This document shows positions 37,267 to 44,849 of a stretch of DNA of 44,849 nucleotides, one piece after another. The stretch's first letter is position 1; every line of letters begins with the position of its first letter. Under the pieces are notes generated by a model. It was given only the letters and a program-made list of their open reading frames with translations, made no database searches and was not told the origin of the DNA. Location: assembly GCA_021778125.1 (NCBI GenBank), contig JAJYCT010000002.1, positions 1 through 44,849 on the forward strand. The letters run 5' to 3'. Position numbers and translations under genes: made by a program. Origin of the DNA: Myxococcales bacterium. Lineage in GTDB: Bacteria; Myxococcota_A; Polyangia; Polyangiales; Polyangiaceae.

Positions 37267-38418
37267 TCAGGCGCCCCGCAGCACCAGCGACACGACGGCC
37301 GCTCCCGCCGCGAGGCGCGCGATCTCGAGGGGCCACGCCCAGCGCTTGCCCTCGAGCAGCCCGCCCCACGCGACGAGCGACGCGAGGAACACGACGGCCG
37401 CCGCGCCGAGCGTCGCGACAGGGGTCCTGGACTCGATCCAGAGGTACGCGGCCGTCGCCCCGCCGACGATCGCGAACTGCGCCGCGACGTACACCTGCAT
37501 GCCCCGCCGTGCGGGGGCGTCGTAGCGCGGGTGCGCGGCCGGATCGGCGGGCGGCACGGTGACCGGGCCCCCGAGGTCCGCCGGCCTCCACTCGGGCGGC
37601 GCCAGCCACACGCGCACCTGGTCGAGCGGCGCGCGCGTCGCCCGCGACATCCGCCACAGCTCCCGCCAGTGCGCGACGTTCGCGAGCAGCGGGTTCCATG
37701 TCCCGAGCGCCTTCACGGTGCCGTACACCGGCTCGCGCGTCTCCTCGATGAACGTACCGAAGAGGCGATCCCACACGATGAAGATCCCCGCGTAGTTGCG
37801 GTCGACGTACTCGGGGTCGATCCCGTGGTGCACGCGGTGGTGGCTCGGCGTGTTGAGCACCCACTCGAGGGGCCCGAGCTTGCCGATGGCGCGCGTGTGG
37901 ATCCAGAACTGGTAGAGCGTGTCGATCGTGACCCCCGCCAGGTACAGGACCGGCGGGAACCCGAGGACCGCGAGCGGCAGGTAGAACGCCGGCACGACGA
38001 GCGCCTCGAGCCACGGCTGCCGCAGCGCGACCGACAGGTTGTACTCCTCGCTCTGGTGGTGCACCGCGTGCACCGCCCAGAGGAAGCCCACGCGATGGCT
38101 CGCGCGGTGAAACGCGTAGTAGCCGAGGTCCACCCCCAGCACGAGGAGCACCCACGCGAGCGGCGACGCGGCGTCGAACGTGTAGACGCGCGCGTGCACG
38201 AAGAGCCACGTGTAGGGCACGAGCGCGGCGAGCTTGAAGAACGGCTCGAGCACCTGCTGGCCGACGCCGCACGCGAGGTTGGTGATCGAGTCGGCGAAGC
38301 GGTACGCGCGCCGGACACCGCGCAGGCGCAGCGCGACCAGCTCGACGGCGATGGCCACGAAGAACAGCGGGATGGCGAAGGCGATCGACTTCTCGTCCAC
38401 GGGGGCCGCGACCGTCAC
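37267..38418 (-). CDS. sterol desaturase / fatty acid hydroxylase family membrane protein
   Basis: The membrane-bound non-heme diiron enzyme family is identified by the three histidine clusters HRASH, HAVHH and HHRVHHG, set between hydrophobic helices, with about 90 further residues and two more helices at the C-terminus. It should hydroxylate or desaturate a lipid or sterol-like substrate with O2. GTG 38418 (383 residues with start) is preferred, because the frame above it (to ATG 38568) encodes a polar stretch that would run into the divergent beta-propeller gene. Myxobacteria make sterols and unusual lipids, but the substrate cannot be told from sequence. Confidence 0.85.
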   Translation of the reverse strand: MTVAAPVDEKSIAFAIPLFFVAIAVELVALRLRGVRRAYRFADSITNLACGVGQQVLEPFFKLAALVPYTWLFVHARVYTFDAASPLAWVLLVLGVDLGYYAFHRASHRVGFLWAVHAVHHQSEEYNLSVALRQPWLEALVVPAFYLPLAVLGFPPVLYLAGVTIDTLYQFWIHTRAIGKLGPLEWVLNTPSHHRVHHGIDPEYVDRNYAGIFIVWDRLFGTFIEETREPVYGTVKALGTWNPLLANVAHWRELWRMSRATRAPLDQVRVWLAPPEWRPADLGGPVTVPPADPAAHPRYDAPARRGMQVYVAAQFAIVGGATAAYLWIESRTPVATLGAAAVVFLASLVAWGGLLEGKRWAWPLEIARLAAGAAVVSLVLRGA

Positions 38419-38579
38419 GATACACAATCGGTCCCGACGCGCCGACCCGGGCGACGGCGTCCCGGTGGCACGGTCCGACACAGGTGTGACGGGGCAACTC
38501 TCCTTGCTCTTACGGGCACTTGGATCCTCATGAGCCCCGGCACCGTACGTGCTCTTGCCCCGGTCCACAGGTGGATCCC

Positions 38580-41500
38580 ATGCGCCCTCTTCGCTCCTCT
38601 TTCCTCGTCGTCGCGACCCTCACCGGCCTCGCCGCCTCTTGCGCCCTGCTCGACGCGTGCGGCGGAAGCGCCTCCAGCTCGAACCGCCGCGCCATCGGGC
38701 AGACCTCGTATCAATCGGCACCGGCCCCCGGCAGCGCCAACCTCGGCAGCGGCGGCGCGTTCGGCGCCGCCGACGCCGGCGCCGCGGCGAGCGGGAGCAG
38801 CGGCAGCAGCTCGGGCGGCGGCAGCAACGCCTCGGGCTCGGGCGGCTCGGCCCCGAGGACGGTCCAGGAGACCGACATCTACCGCGTCGACGGCAACCGC
38901 CTCTACTACCTGAACTCGTACCGGGGACTGATGGTCTTCGACGTGACCGACGTCGATCACCCGAAGCTCGTGGGCCGCTCACCCATCTTCGGCGACCCGC
39001 AGGAGATGTTCATCTCGAACGGCATCGCCACGGTCGTCGTCGGTGACTGGTACGGGACCGCCCCCGACGGCAGCCCGTACTACGGGTCGATCGTGCGCGG
39101 CCTCGACTGCAACGATCCGGCCCACATCCAGGACGTGGGCGACGCGTACCTGCGCGGCTGGGTGAAGGACACGCGCATCGTCGGCAGCGTGCTCTACACG
39201 GTCGCCGAGGACTACGGCTGGGAGTACGGCTGGGAGTACGCCGGCTACGGCGTCTCGAGCACGAGCCAGGGGCCGACCGTGTCGATCGCGTCGGTGAGCT
39301 TCGCGGGGGGCGCCGTCCGGAAGGTCGGCGAGCAGACGTTCACCGGGCAAGGCGGCATCTTCAACGTGACGCCGTCGTCGATTCTCTTCGCGAGCCAGCA
39401 CGTCACCGATCCGAACAACCCGTACGGCGGCTCGTCGCAGACCGACCTGCGCTACGTCGACATCAGCGATCCGGGCGGCGCCATCCGCGTACGCGGCGGC
39501 CTCACGATCGACGGCTGGGTGAGCGGCTGGGGCCCGGACAACGGGCGCTGGAACGTCGACTTCGCCGACGGCGTGCACGCGCACACGATCGGCTGCTCCA
39601 GCCAGTACTGCGGCAGCGGCACCGACCAGTACCTGCTCACGACGGTCGACTTCTCGAACCCCGACGCGCCCGCCGTCGCGTCGACGCTGCCCATCGCCAA
39701 CCTCGGCTGGTCTGCGGCGGCGCGCTTCGACGTCGATCCAAACGGCACGTACGCGCGCATGTACCTGTCGCCGTCGAGCTACGGGTACGGCTCGGTCGGC
39801 AGCACGCCGCTGTCGATCTACGACCTGTCCAAGCCGGCGGCCCCGGCGCTCGCGGGCTCGACGACCCTCGACGGCCAGATCTGGCTCTTCATGCCGCAGG
39901 GCAACCAGCTCTTCGCGCTCGGCAACACGTACACCGGCGGCCAGTACGACCAGAGCCTCGTCGAGGTTCAGTACGTCGACGTGAGCAACCCGGCGGCGCC
40001 GCACGCGCTCGGCTCGACGCAGTTCGGCTCGGGCTGGTCGTGGTCGCCGGCAGCCGACACGTTCAAGGCGTTCATCGTCAACCCGACGCTCGGCCTGGCG
40101 GTGATCCCGTTCAGCGGGTGGGACTACACGGGCCAGAACTACAACAACGGCCTTCAGCTCGTGCAGTTCAACCAGACGGCGCTCACCGGCAGCGGGACGG
40201 CGCACACCAAGGGCTGGGTCCAGCGCGGCATCTTCGTCGGCGACCGGCTGCTGTCGCTCAGCGATCAGTCGCTCGGCGTCATCGACTACTCGAACCCCTC
40301 GGCCCCGCAGGTGGTCAGCGAGATGACGCTGGCGCGCAACGTCGTCAACGCCAAGCCGCAGGGCCCGACCATCGCCGAGCTGTCGAGCGACTGGTGGGGG
40401 AACGACACCACGAGCTCCGAGATGCGGGTGCTGCCCATCGCGGACGCCGCCGAGACGACCGACAACGGCCAGGGCGTCAGCACCACGATCCGCGGCGTCG
40501 ACGCGCAGGTCTTCCAGAACGGCTCGCTGGCGTACGTCGTCACCGACGTGCAGGTACCCACGCCGTGCAGCTCCAGCGGCTACGGTCCGAGGGACCCGAA
40601 CGGCCAGTGCTCCGCGTACACGCAGCAGGTGCAGGTCGTCGACACGTCGAACGGCGGCGCGAAGCTGCGCGGCGCGATCACCCTGCCGGCGCTGCCGTAC
40701 GGCTACTACGGCGGCTGGGGATGGGGCGGCTACTACTACTACGACTGGTACAACGGCGCGGACGTCGTGCAGGTCGGCAGCAACGCGCTCGCCTTCCGCC
40801 GGTGGTTCCCGCAGTACGCGCCCGGAAACGGCGGCCCGACCTTCGTGCAGGACCTCGACGGCCTCTTCGTCATCGACCTGGCGAACCCCGACGCGCCGGC
40901 CCTCGCGTCGCTGACGGTCACCGATGATCCCACCGGCTGGTGGGGCGACATGACGGCGATCGGCGACACGCTCTACACGACGCACTACGAGTGGGTGAAC
41001 CGCCCCGATCCCAGCGCGCCCCAGGGCACGACGTACTTCGTACGCTACTACCTCGATCAGGTCGACCTCAGCGACCGCGCCCACCCGCGCATCGGGCAGA
41101 AGGTCAACGTGCCGGGTGTCCTGGTAGGCGCGTCGACGAAGGATCCGTCGATGCTCTACTTCGCCGACTACGTGTGGGACGGCTCGAACGAGCGCGACGA
41201 CGTCTCCGTCTGCCAGCTCCAGGGCAGCGTCTGCGCTCTGCAGAGCATCACCGAGATGGACGGCTACGTCGGCAACGTCTTCGTGCAGAACGACCGCGCG
41301 TACACGACCGTCACCGAGTACGACTGGATGCAGAACAGCGGCGGGACGTACACGCAGCCGTACTCGGAGCTGCACCAGCTCGACCTGTCCAACCCGCAGG
41401 GCCCGGTCGACCGCGTCTCGACCGACGCGACCAAGGGCTGGGGCTGGCTCCTGGGCCTGGCGGGCGACCGCGCCATCGTCACCTCGGGCTGGGGCCAAGT

Positions 41501-41657
41501 GGGCGTCGACATCTACCAGCTGAGCGACACCGCGGCTCCCCGATTCCAGGAGAGCGTGCGCACGCAGGGCTGGGGGAGCAACTCGCTCGCGCGGCAGGGC
41601 AACACGCTCTACCTCTCGAGCGGATACTGGGGCGTGCAGCCGATCGTGCTCCAATAG
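38580..41657 (+). CDS. large secreted beta-propeller protein
   Basis: From ATG 38580 the protein has 1025 residues. A signal sequence with candidate lipidation sites at Cys21 and Cys27 leads to a Gly/Ser/Ala-rich linker (about 30-92). The rest consists of repeated blade-like units with the pattern VDVSNPAAPHALGS, DYSNPSAPQVVS, DLANPDAPALAS and DLSNPQGPVDRV, as in the secreted beta-propeller (Beta_propel / LVIVD-like) families. The middle is very rich in Tyr, Trp and Gly, and a 12-base tandem duplication encodes GWEYGWEY. Probably a cell-surface protein; the ligand is unknown. The start is favoured over upstream in-frame codons because the signal peptide begins there. Confidence 0.88.
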   Translation: MRPLRSSFLVVATLTGLAASCALLDACGGSASSSNRRAIGQTSYQSAPAPGSANLGSGGAFGAADAGAAASGSSGSSSGGGSNASGSGGSAPRTVQETDIYRVDGNRLYYLNSYRGLMVFDVTDVDHPKLVGRSPIFGDPQEMFISNGIATVVVGDWYGTAPDGSPYYGSIVRGLDCNDPAHIQDVGDAYLRGWVKDTRIVGSVLYTVAEDYGWEYGWEYAGYGVSSTSQGPTVSIASVSFAGGAVRKVGEQTFTGQGGIFNVTPSSILFASQHVTDPNNPYGGSSQTDLRYVDISDPGGAIRVRGGLTIDGWVSGWGPDNGRWNVDFADGVHAHTIGCSSQYCGSGTDQYLLTTVDFSNPDAPAVASTLPIANLGWSAAARFDVDPNGTYARMYLSPSSYGYGSVGSTPLSIYDLSKPAAPALAGSTTLDGQIWLFMPQGNQLFALGNTYTGGQYDQSLVEVQYVDVSNPAAPHALGSTQFGSGWSWSPAADTFKAFIVNPTLGLAVIPFSGWDYTGQNYNNGLQLVQFNQTALTGSGTAHTKGWVQRGIFVGDRLLSLSDQSLGVIDYSNPSAPQVVSEMTLARNVVNAKPQGPTIAELSSDWWGNDTTSSEMRVLPIADAAETTDNGQGVSTTIRGVDAQVFQNGSLAYVVTDVQVPTPCSSSGYGPRDPNGQCSAYTQQVQVVDTSNGGAKLRGAITLPALPYGYYGGWGWGGYYYYDWYNGADVVQVGSNALAFRRWFPQYAPGNGGPTFVQDLDGLFVIDLANPDAPALASLTVTDDPTGWWGDMTAIGDTLYTTHYEWVNRPDPSAPQGTTYFVRYYLDQVDLSDRAHPRIGQKVNVPGVLVGASTKDPSMLYFADYVWDGSNERDDVSVCQLQGSVCALQSITEMDGYVGNVFVQNDRAYTTVTEYDWMQNSGGTYTQPYSELHQLDLSNPQGPVDRVSTDATKGWGWLLGLAGDRAIVTSGWGQVGVDIYQLSDTAAPRFQESVRTQGWGSNSLARQGNTLYLSSGYWGVQPIVLQ

Positions 41658-41676
41658 CTGCTACACGTTGGGGGGC

Positions 41677-43488
41677 ATGCCCCGCACGCTACGCCTGATC
41701 GCGAACGCGATGTGGCCCGCTGTGCGCGCGTTCAACGCGCGCTTCGAGCGGGCCTCGCCGCATCCGAAGTGGGCCCCCGGGCCCCTGCTGAAGAGCCGGG
41801 AGCGCACCTCCCCTCCCCTCGGGTTCCCGCGCGAGACCGACTCGCTCTGCCCCGCGTGTGTGAAGGAGGTGCGCGCGACCGTCCTCGAGGGGCGAGCCGA
41901 CCTCCGCGCGCTGGCCGAGGGGCGGCCGGCCGAGGTACGGGCACGCCTCGAGGAGCAGGGCGGCGCGATCGTGATGCGCAAGACGTGCGAGAAGCACGGG
42001 CCGGTCGAGGACGTCGTGTCGGTCGACCCGGCGTTCACCCGGCGCATCGAGGGCCTCTTCCCCGGGCGCGACTACCTCGCGCCGCCGACGAAGCTGCGGG
42101 ATCACGGTCGGTCGAGCATCCAGTGGGGGCGCGGCAGCGTGCTGACGGTGGACCTCACCAACCGCTGCAACATGATGTGCGACCCGTGCTTCATGGACGC
42201 CAACCAGGTCGGGTTCGTACACGAGCTCGCGTGGGACGACGTCCAGAAGATCCTCGACGACGCGATGACGGTCGTGCCGCGGCGCCAGCTGAGCGTGCAG
42301 TTCTCGGGCGGCGAGCCGACGCTCGCGCCGCACTTCCTGCCCGCGATCCGCTACGCGCGCGACCTCGGCTTCTTCTGCGTGCAGTGCGCGACCAACGGGA
42401 TCCGCTTCGCGCAGGAGCCGGACTTCGCCCGCGCGGCCAAGGAGGCGGGGCTGCGCATCGCGTACCTGCAGTTCGACGGCGTCGGCGAGGAGGCCAACGC
42501 GCACCGCAAGGTCGGCAACCTCTATGACGTGAAGCTGCGCGCGATCGAGAACCTCGCGGCGGCCGGGGTCGACGTCGTGCTCGTGGTCACCGTCGTGCGG
42601 GGGCTCAACGACGATCAGGTGGGGCGCGTCGTACGGTTCGCGATCGATCACGCCGACAAGATCACGGTCGTGAGCTTCCAGCCCGTGAGCTTCACGGGGC
42701 GCGACGAGGACGTCGCGGACGAGGAGCGCCGGGCGAAGCGCTACACGCTCTCTCACCTGGCCCACGACCTGCAGCGGCAGCTCGGCGCGACCGAGCCGAT
42801 GCGCGACTGGTTCCCGCTGTCGGCGATGGGGCCGTTCGGCGATCTGACCGACCTGCTCCAGGCGGGGCGCTCGGACTGGGGCGCACTGCAGTGCGGGTGC
42901 CACCCGGACTGCGGGATCGGCACGGCGCTGCTCGTGCACAAGCGCACGCGCGAGATGGTGCCGCTCGCGCAGGTGCTCGACGTCGAGGGCCTGATGTCCG
43001 ATCTGCGCGAGATCACCGACGCCGCGCAGCCGCGCGCCGTGACGCTCGCCCAGGTCGCGCTCGCCCTCTGCCGCCGCTTCGACGCGCACCGCGCGCCGCG
43101 CGGCTTCACGCTCGCGACGCTGCTGCGACAGTTCCTCAGCCAGACGGGCGCGCGCGGCCGCCGCGTCGGCGAGTACGAGAGCGACGCCGGCCAGTTCGAG
43201 TGGCGCGTGCTGTTCGTCGCCGGCATGTGGTTCCAGGACCTCTTCAACTACGACTTCCGGCGCACCGAGATGTGCATCATCCCGTACGGGACGCAGCAGG
43301 GAGAGATCAGCTTCTGCGCGTACAACACGGGCCTGGGGTGGCGGCAGGTCATCGAGAAGATGCACGCGACCGCGACGGTGGCCGACTGGTACCGGACCAA
43401 GGGGCGGCATCCGGTCCACGCGAACCACCAGCGGCTCGACCTGCCTCCGCGCACGGGCCCCGTGCGCCTGCCGGTCCTTCCGGGCTGA
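41677..43488 (+). CDS. radical SAM protein resembling the Tes (tetraether lipid synthase) family
   Basis: The 603-residue protein has an N-terminal zinc/iron knuckle (LCPAC at 57-61 and KTCEKHG at 102-108), the radical SAM motif CNMMCDPC (Cys164, Cys168, Cys171), and SGGEPTLAP for S-adenosylmethionine binding. Auxiliary-cluster cysteines follow in CGCHPDCGIGT and further on (EMCIIPYG, SFCAYNTG). This layout of knuckle, core and C-terminal cluster is shared with archaeal Tes (MJ0619-like) and its bacterial relatives, which join lipid alkyl chains. The subfamily placement is by eye; lipid coupling here is a hypothesis. ATG 41677 lies 19 bases after the beta-propeller gene, and the next gene starts one base after its stop. 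Confidence 0.85.
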   Translation: MPRTLRLIANAMWPAVRAFNARFERASPHPKWAPGPLLKSRERTSPPLGFPRETDSLCPACVKEVRATVLEGRADLRALAEGRPAEVRARLEEQGGAIVMRKTCEKHGPVEDVVSVDPAFTRRIEGLFPGRDYLAPPTKLRDHGRSSIQWGRGSVLTVDLTNRCNMMCDPCFMDANQVGFVHELAWDDVQKILDDAMTVVPRRQLSVQFSGGEPTLAPHFLPAIRYARDLGFFCVQCATNGIRFAQEPDFARAAKEAGLRIAYLQFDGVGEEANAHRKVGNLYDVKLRAIENLAAAGVDVVLVVTVVRGLNDDQVGRVVRFAIDHADKITVVSFQPVSFTGRDEDVADEERRAKRYTLSHLAHDLQRQLGATEPMRDWFPLSAMGPFGDLTDLLQAGRSDWGALQCGCHPDCGIGTALLVHKRTREMVPLAQVLDVEGLMSDLREITDAAQPRAVTLAQVALALCRRFDAHRAPRGFTLATLLRQFLSQTGARGRRVGEYESDAGQFEWRVLFVAGMWFQDLFNYDFRRTEMCIIPYGTQQGEISFCAYNTGLGWRQVIEKMHATATVADWYRTKGRHPVHANHQRLDLPPRTGPVRLPVLPG

Positions 43489-43489
43489 C

Positions 43490-44362
43490 ATGACGACCCG
43501 ACCCACGTCGTGGTGGCTGGAGACGCTGCGCCGGAGGCGCGCGCGCATGGACGCCGAGCGCCTCGATCTGTCGCGACCGCCGGAGTTCGCGTCGCCCGCA
43601 GAGAGAGAGGCGGCGATCGCGTTCTTCAACGCGGCGTACCGCGCCGAAGAGTCCGGCCTGCGACAGGCGCACGAGGTCGCGGACGAGGTGGGCGCGCGCG
43701 ATCCGGACCTCGGCGAGTGCCTGCGCCTCTACGGGGACGAGGAGGGCTGGCACCGGTCGCTGCTCGCCGAGTTCCTCGCGTGGCTGGGCGGCGACGTGCG
43801 CCCGATGGGTCCCGTGACGCGCACCTTCTACGGCCTGTACGGGCGCGCCGAGCGCGTCGAGTCGATCGTGCTCGTGAACCTGATGTTCGAGACGATGGGG
43901 TCGACGACGTACCGCATGGCCCTGCGCCGCGCGAGGCACCCGGCCGTGCGGCAGATGCTGGCGATCCTCACGCGCGACGAGTCGTTCCACGTGCCGCTCA
44001 ACGTGCACTTCCTCCGCGATGCCGTCGCGCACGCGCCGGGCGCGCGCCCCAGGCTGCGGGCGCTCTACCACGCGACGTTCGTGGCGCTCGTGGCGTCGAC
44101 CGTGGCCAGCCGCCGGCGCGCGGGGGCGTTCGACGGCATCCCGACCTCCGAGCTCGCGCGCGCATACGCCACCGAGCTCGCCCGCCTCTTCCTCGAGGAG
44201 CACGCCCTGGGGCTCGCCCCGTCGCGGGCGCTGCTCGTGGCGATGCGCCTCGACCGGCGCGAGCTGCTGCGCATGCCCTCCCCGGTGAGCCTCGAGGCGG
44301 CCGAGCAGGCGGCCGACCGGCGCAACGACGTGCATGAGTACGGTGTGCGCGGACGCGAGTGA
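43490..44362 (+). CDS. ferritin-like diiron-domain protein
   Basis: The 290-residue, mostly helical protein has the four-helix carboxylate pattern of ferritin-like oxidases: a glutamate in AEES (53-54), EEGWH (Glu85, His88), a glutamate in FETMGS (134) and DESFH (Glu164, His167). These would bind two irons. No signal peptide or membrane segment is seen. The start lies one base after the stop of the radical SAM gene, so the two are coupled and probably act in one pathway, for example oxidation or desaturation of the same lipid substrate. No close named family was recognised. Confidence 0.8.
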   Translation: MTTRPTSWWLETLRRRRARMDAERLDLSRPPEFASPAEREAAIAFFNAAYRAEESGLRQAHEVADEVGARDPDLGECLRLYGDEEGWHRSLLAEFLAWLGGDVRPMGPVTRTFYGLYGRAERVESIVLVNLMFETMGSTTYRMALRRARHPAVRQMLAILTRDESFHVPLNVHFLRDAVAHAPGARPRLRALYHATFVALVASTVASRRRAGAFDGIPTSELARAYATELARLFLEEHALGLAPSRALLVAMRLDRRELLRMPSPVSLEAAEQAADRRNDVHEYGVRGRE

Positions 44363-44390
44363 AGCGCGAGCGGATTGTTCCATCGAGCCC

Positions 44391-44494
44391 CGCCGCAAAT
44401 GTTCGACGCAAGGCCGGAAAGACGCAGCGCCGGGTGGTTTGCGGCTGCCTCCTTCGCCGCGCGGTCGCAAGATGCGCGGCGAGAGGCAGCCCCT
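44391..44494 (+). promoter_or_regulatory. candidate structured leader with two mutually exclusive helices
   Basis: In the 132 bases before the next start, GCCGCAAA (44392-44399) can pair with TTTGCGGC (44438-44445) around a 38-base insert containing GACGCA twice. Alternatively GGCTGCCTC (44443-44451) and GCCGCGC (44456-44462) pair with GCGCGGC (44474-44480) and GAGGCAGCC (44483-44491). The two folds share 44443-44445. The second covers the AGAGG ribosome site at 44482-44486. No T-run follows, so control of translation rather than termination would be expected. Confidence 0.45.
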
Positions 44495-44849
44495 ATGTCC
44501 AGCGCCCACGACGACCGCGATCGCCTGCGCGACGACCTGCGCGCGCTCGCCAAGCTGGCGGGCAGTCCCCGCGCGCCGTTCCCGGCGCCTTCTACGCCCC
44601 CCGCCGGGTTCGCGACCGCGGACAGCTCCGGCTTCGTGGACCTCGCGGCGTTCTCGGCGGCCGACGAGGGCTGGGTCGAGCGCGAGCTCGCGCGAGCCCG
44701 GGGCGTGCGGCCCGGCGCGCCGTCGACGGTGCGACCGGTCGCCCTCGAGCCCTCGCCGGACGACGAGGCCCCGCCGCGCACGCGCGGCGGCTGGGGGTCG
44801 ACGGCGCTGGGCCTGCTGGGCGTCGGGGTCATCGCCGCGCTGTCGGTCG
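44495..44849 (+). CDS. membrane-anchored protein, 3' end outside window
   Basis: ATG 44495 opens a frame that stays open to the window end (118 codons). The visible part is an acidic/basic, Asp- and Arg-rich soluble segment (MSSAHDDRDRLRDD), a Pro/Ala-rich stretch, a short DLAAFSAADEGW region, and, from about residue 104, the start of a hydrophobic helix (STALGLLGVGVIAAL). This is a cytoplasmic N-terminus followed by a single membrane segment, with the remainder beyond the window. The AGAGG ribosome site eight bases upstream lies in the arm of a strong hairpin. Function unknown. Confidence 0.65.
   Translation, partial: MSSAHDDRDRLRDDLRALAKLAGSPRAPFPAPSTPPAGFATADSSGFVDLAAFSAADEGWVERELARARGVRPGAPSTVRPVALEPSPDDEAPPRTRGGWGSTALGLLGVGVIAALSV

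Noticed and set aside
44400-44437. A c-di-GMP (GEMM-I) riboswitch at the window end
   Set aside because: GACGCA boxes and a GGAAA loop recall the motif, but the first internal stem is almost absent and the second stem-loop is missing, so the class cannot be assigned.

Overview
The window is very GC-rich, densely coded DNA from what is most likely a member of the Myxococcota (Polyangia / Myxococcales-like). The pointers are several Cys-rich lipoproteins with Gly/Ser/Ala-rich linkers, an AgmX/PglI-type lipoprotein, an ABC1 kinase, a Kup transporter, strong G/C third-position bias and long open antisense frames. No rRNA, tRNA, insertion sequence, phage gene or CRISPR array was seen. The assignment is inference from gene style, not from a marker gene.

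Layout. 1-2432: a Cys-rich protein fragment, a nucleotide cyclase fused to a YHS domain, and a di-heme peroxidase. 2477-7174: a polytopic membrane protein and two acyl-CoA dehydrogenases flanking a lipoprotein. 7191-18729: accessory genes, namely a five-repeat Cys-rich protein, ABC1 kinase, a small GTPase-regulator-like protein, site-2 protease, amidase, a lipoprotein, a radical SAM-ferredoxin fusion, YceI, Kup and two small exported proteins.

18758-36541 is the metabolic core. One tightly coupled rightward operon of eleven genes (had-oah-dch-tetR-bcrCBAD-hcrCAB, 18852-31013) encodes 4-hydroxybenzoyl-CoA reductase, ATP-dependent class I benzoyl-CoA reductase and the Thauera-type ring-hydration and ring-opening enzymes. 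It should convert 4-hydroxybenzoyl-CoA to benzoyl-CoA, then to cyclohexadienoyl-CoA and finally 3-hydroxypimeloyl-CoA without oxygen. Immediately beside it, converging on its end, are boxB and boxC, with divergent boxR and boxD. These encode the oxygen-dependent benzoyl-CoA epoxide route ending at 3,4-dehydroadipyl-CoA. Both routes start from benzoyl-CoA, so the cell appears equipped to degrade aromatic acids over a range of oxygen tensions. The CoA ligases, BoxA reductase and a dedicated ferredoxin are not in the window.

36542-38418 holds a GlsB-like stress gene, a 460-base spacer with a relic of the boxD 3' end and a palindromic repeat, and a sterol-desaturase-family hydroxylase. 38580-44362 holds a large secreted beta-propeller protein, then a radical SAM protein resembling the tetraether-lipid-synthase (Tes) family and, one base later, a ferritin-like diiron protein. 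The window ends in a membrane-anchored protein preceded by a leader that can form two mutually exclusive hairpins, one of which covers the ribosome-binding site.
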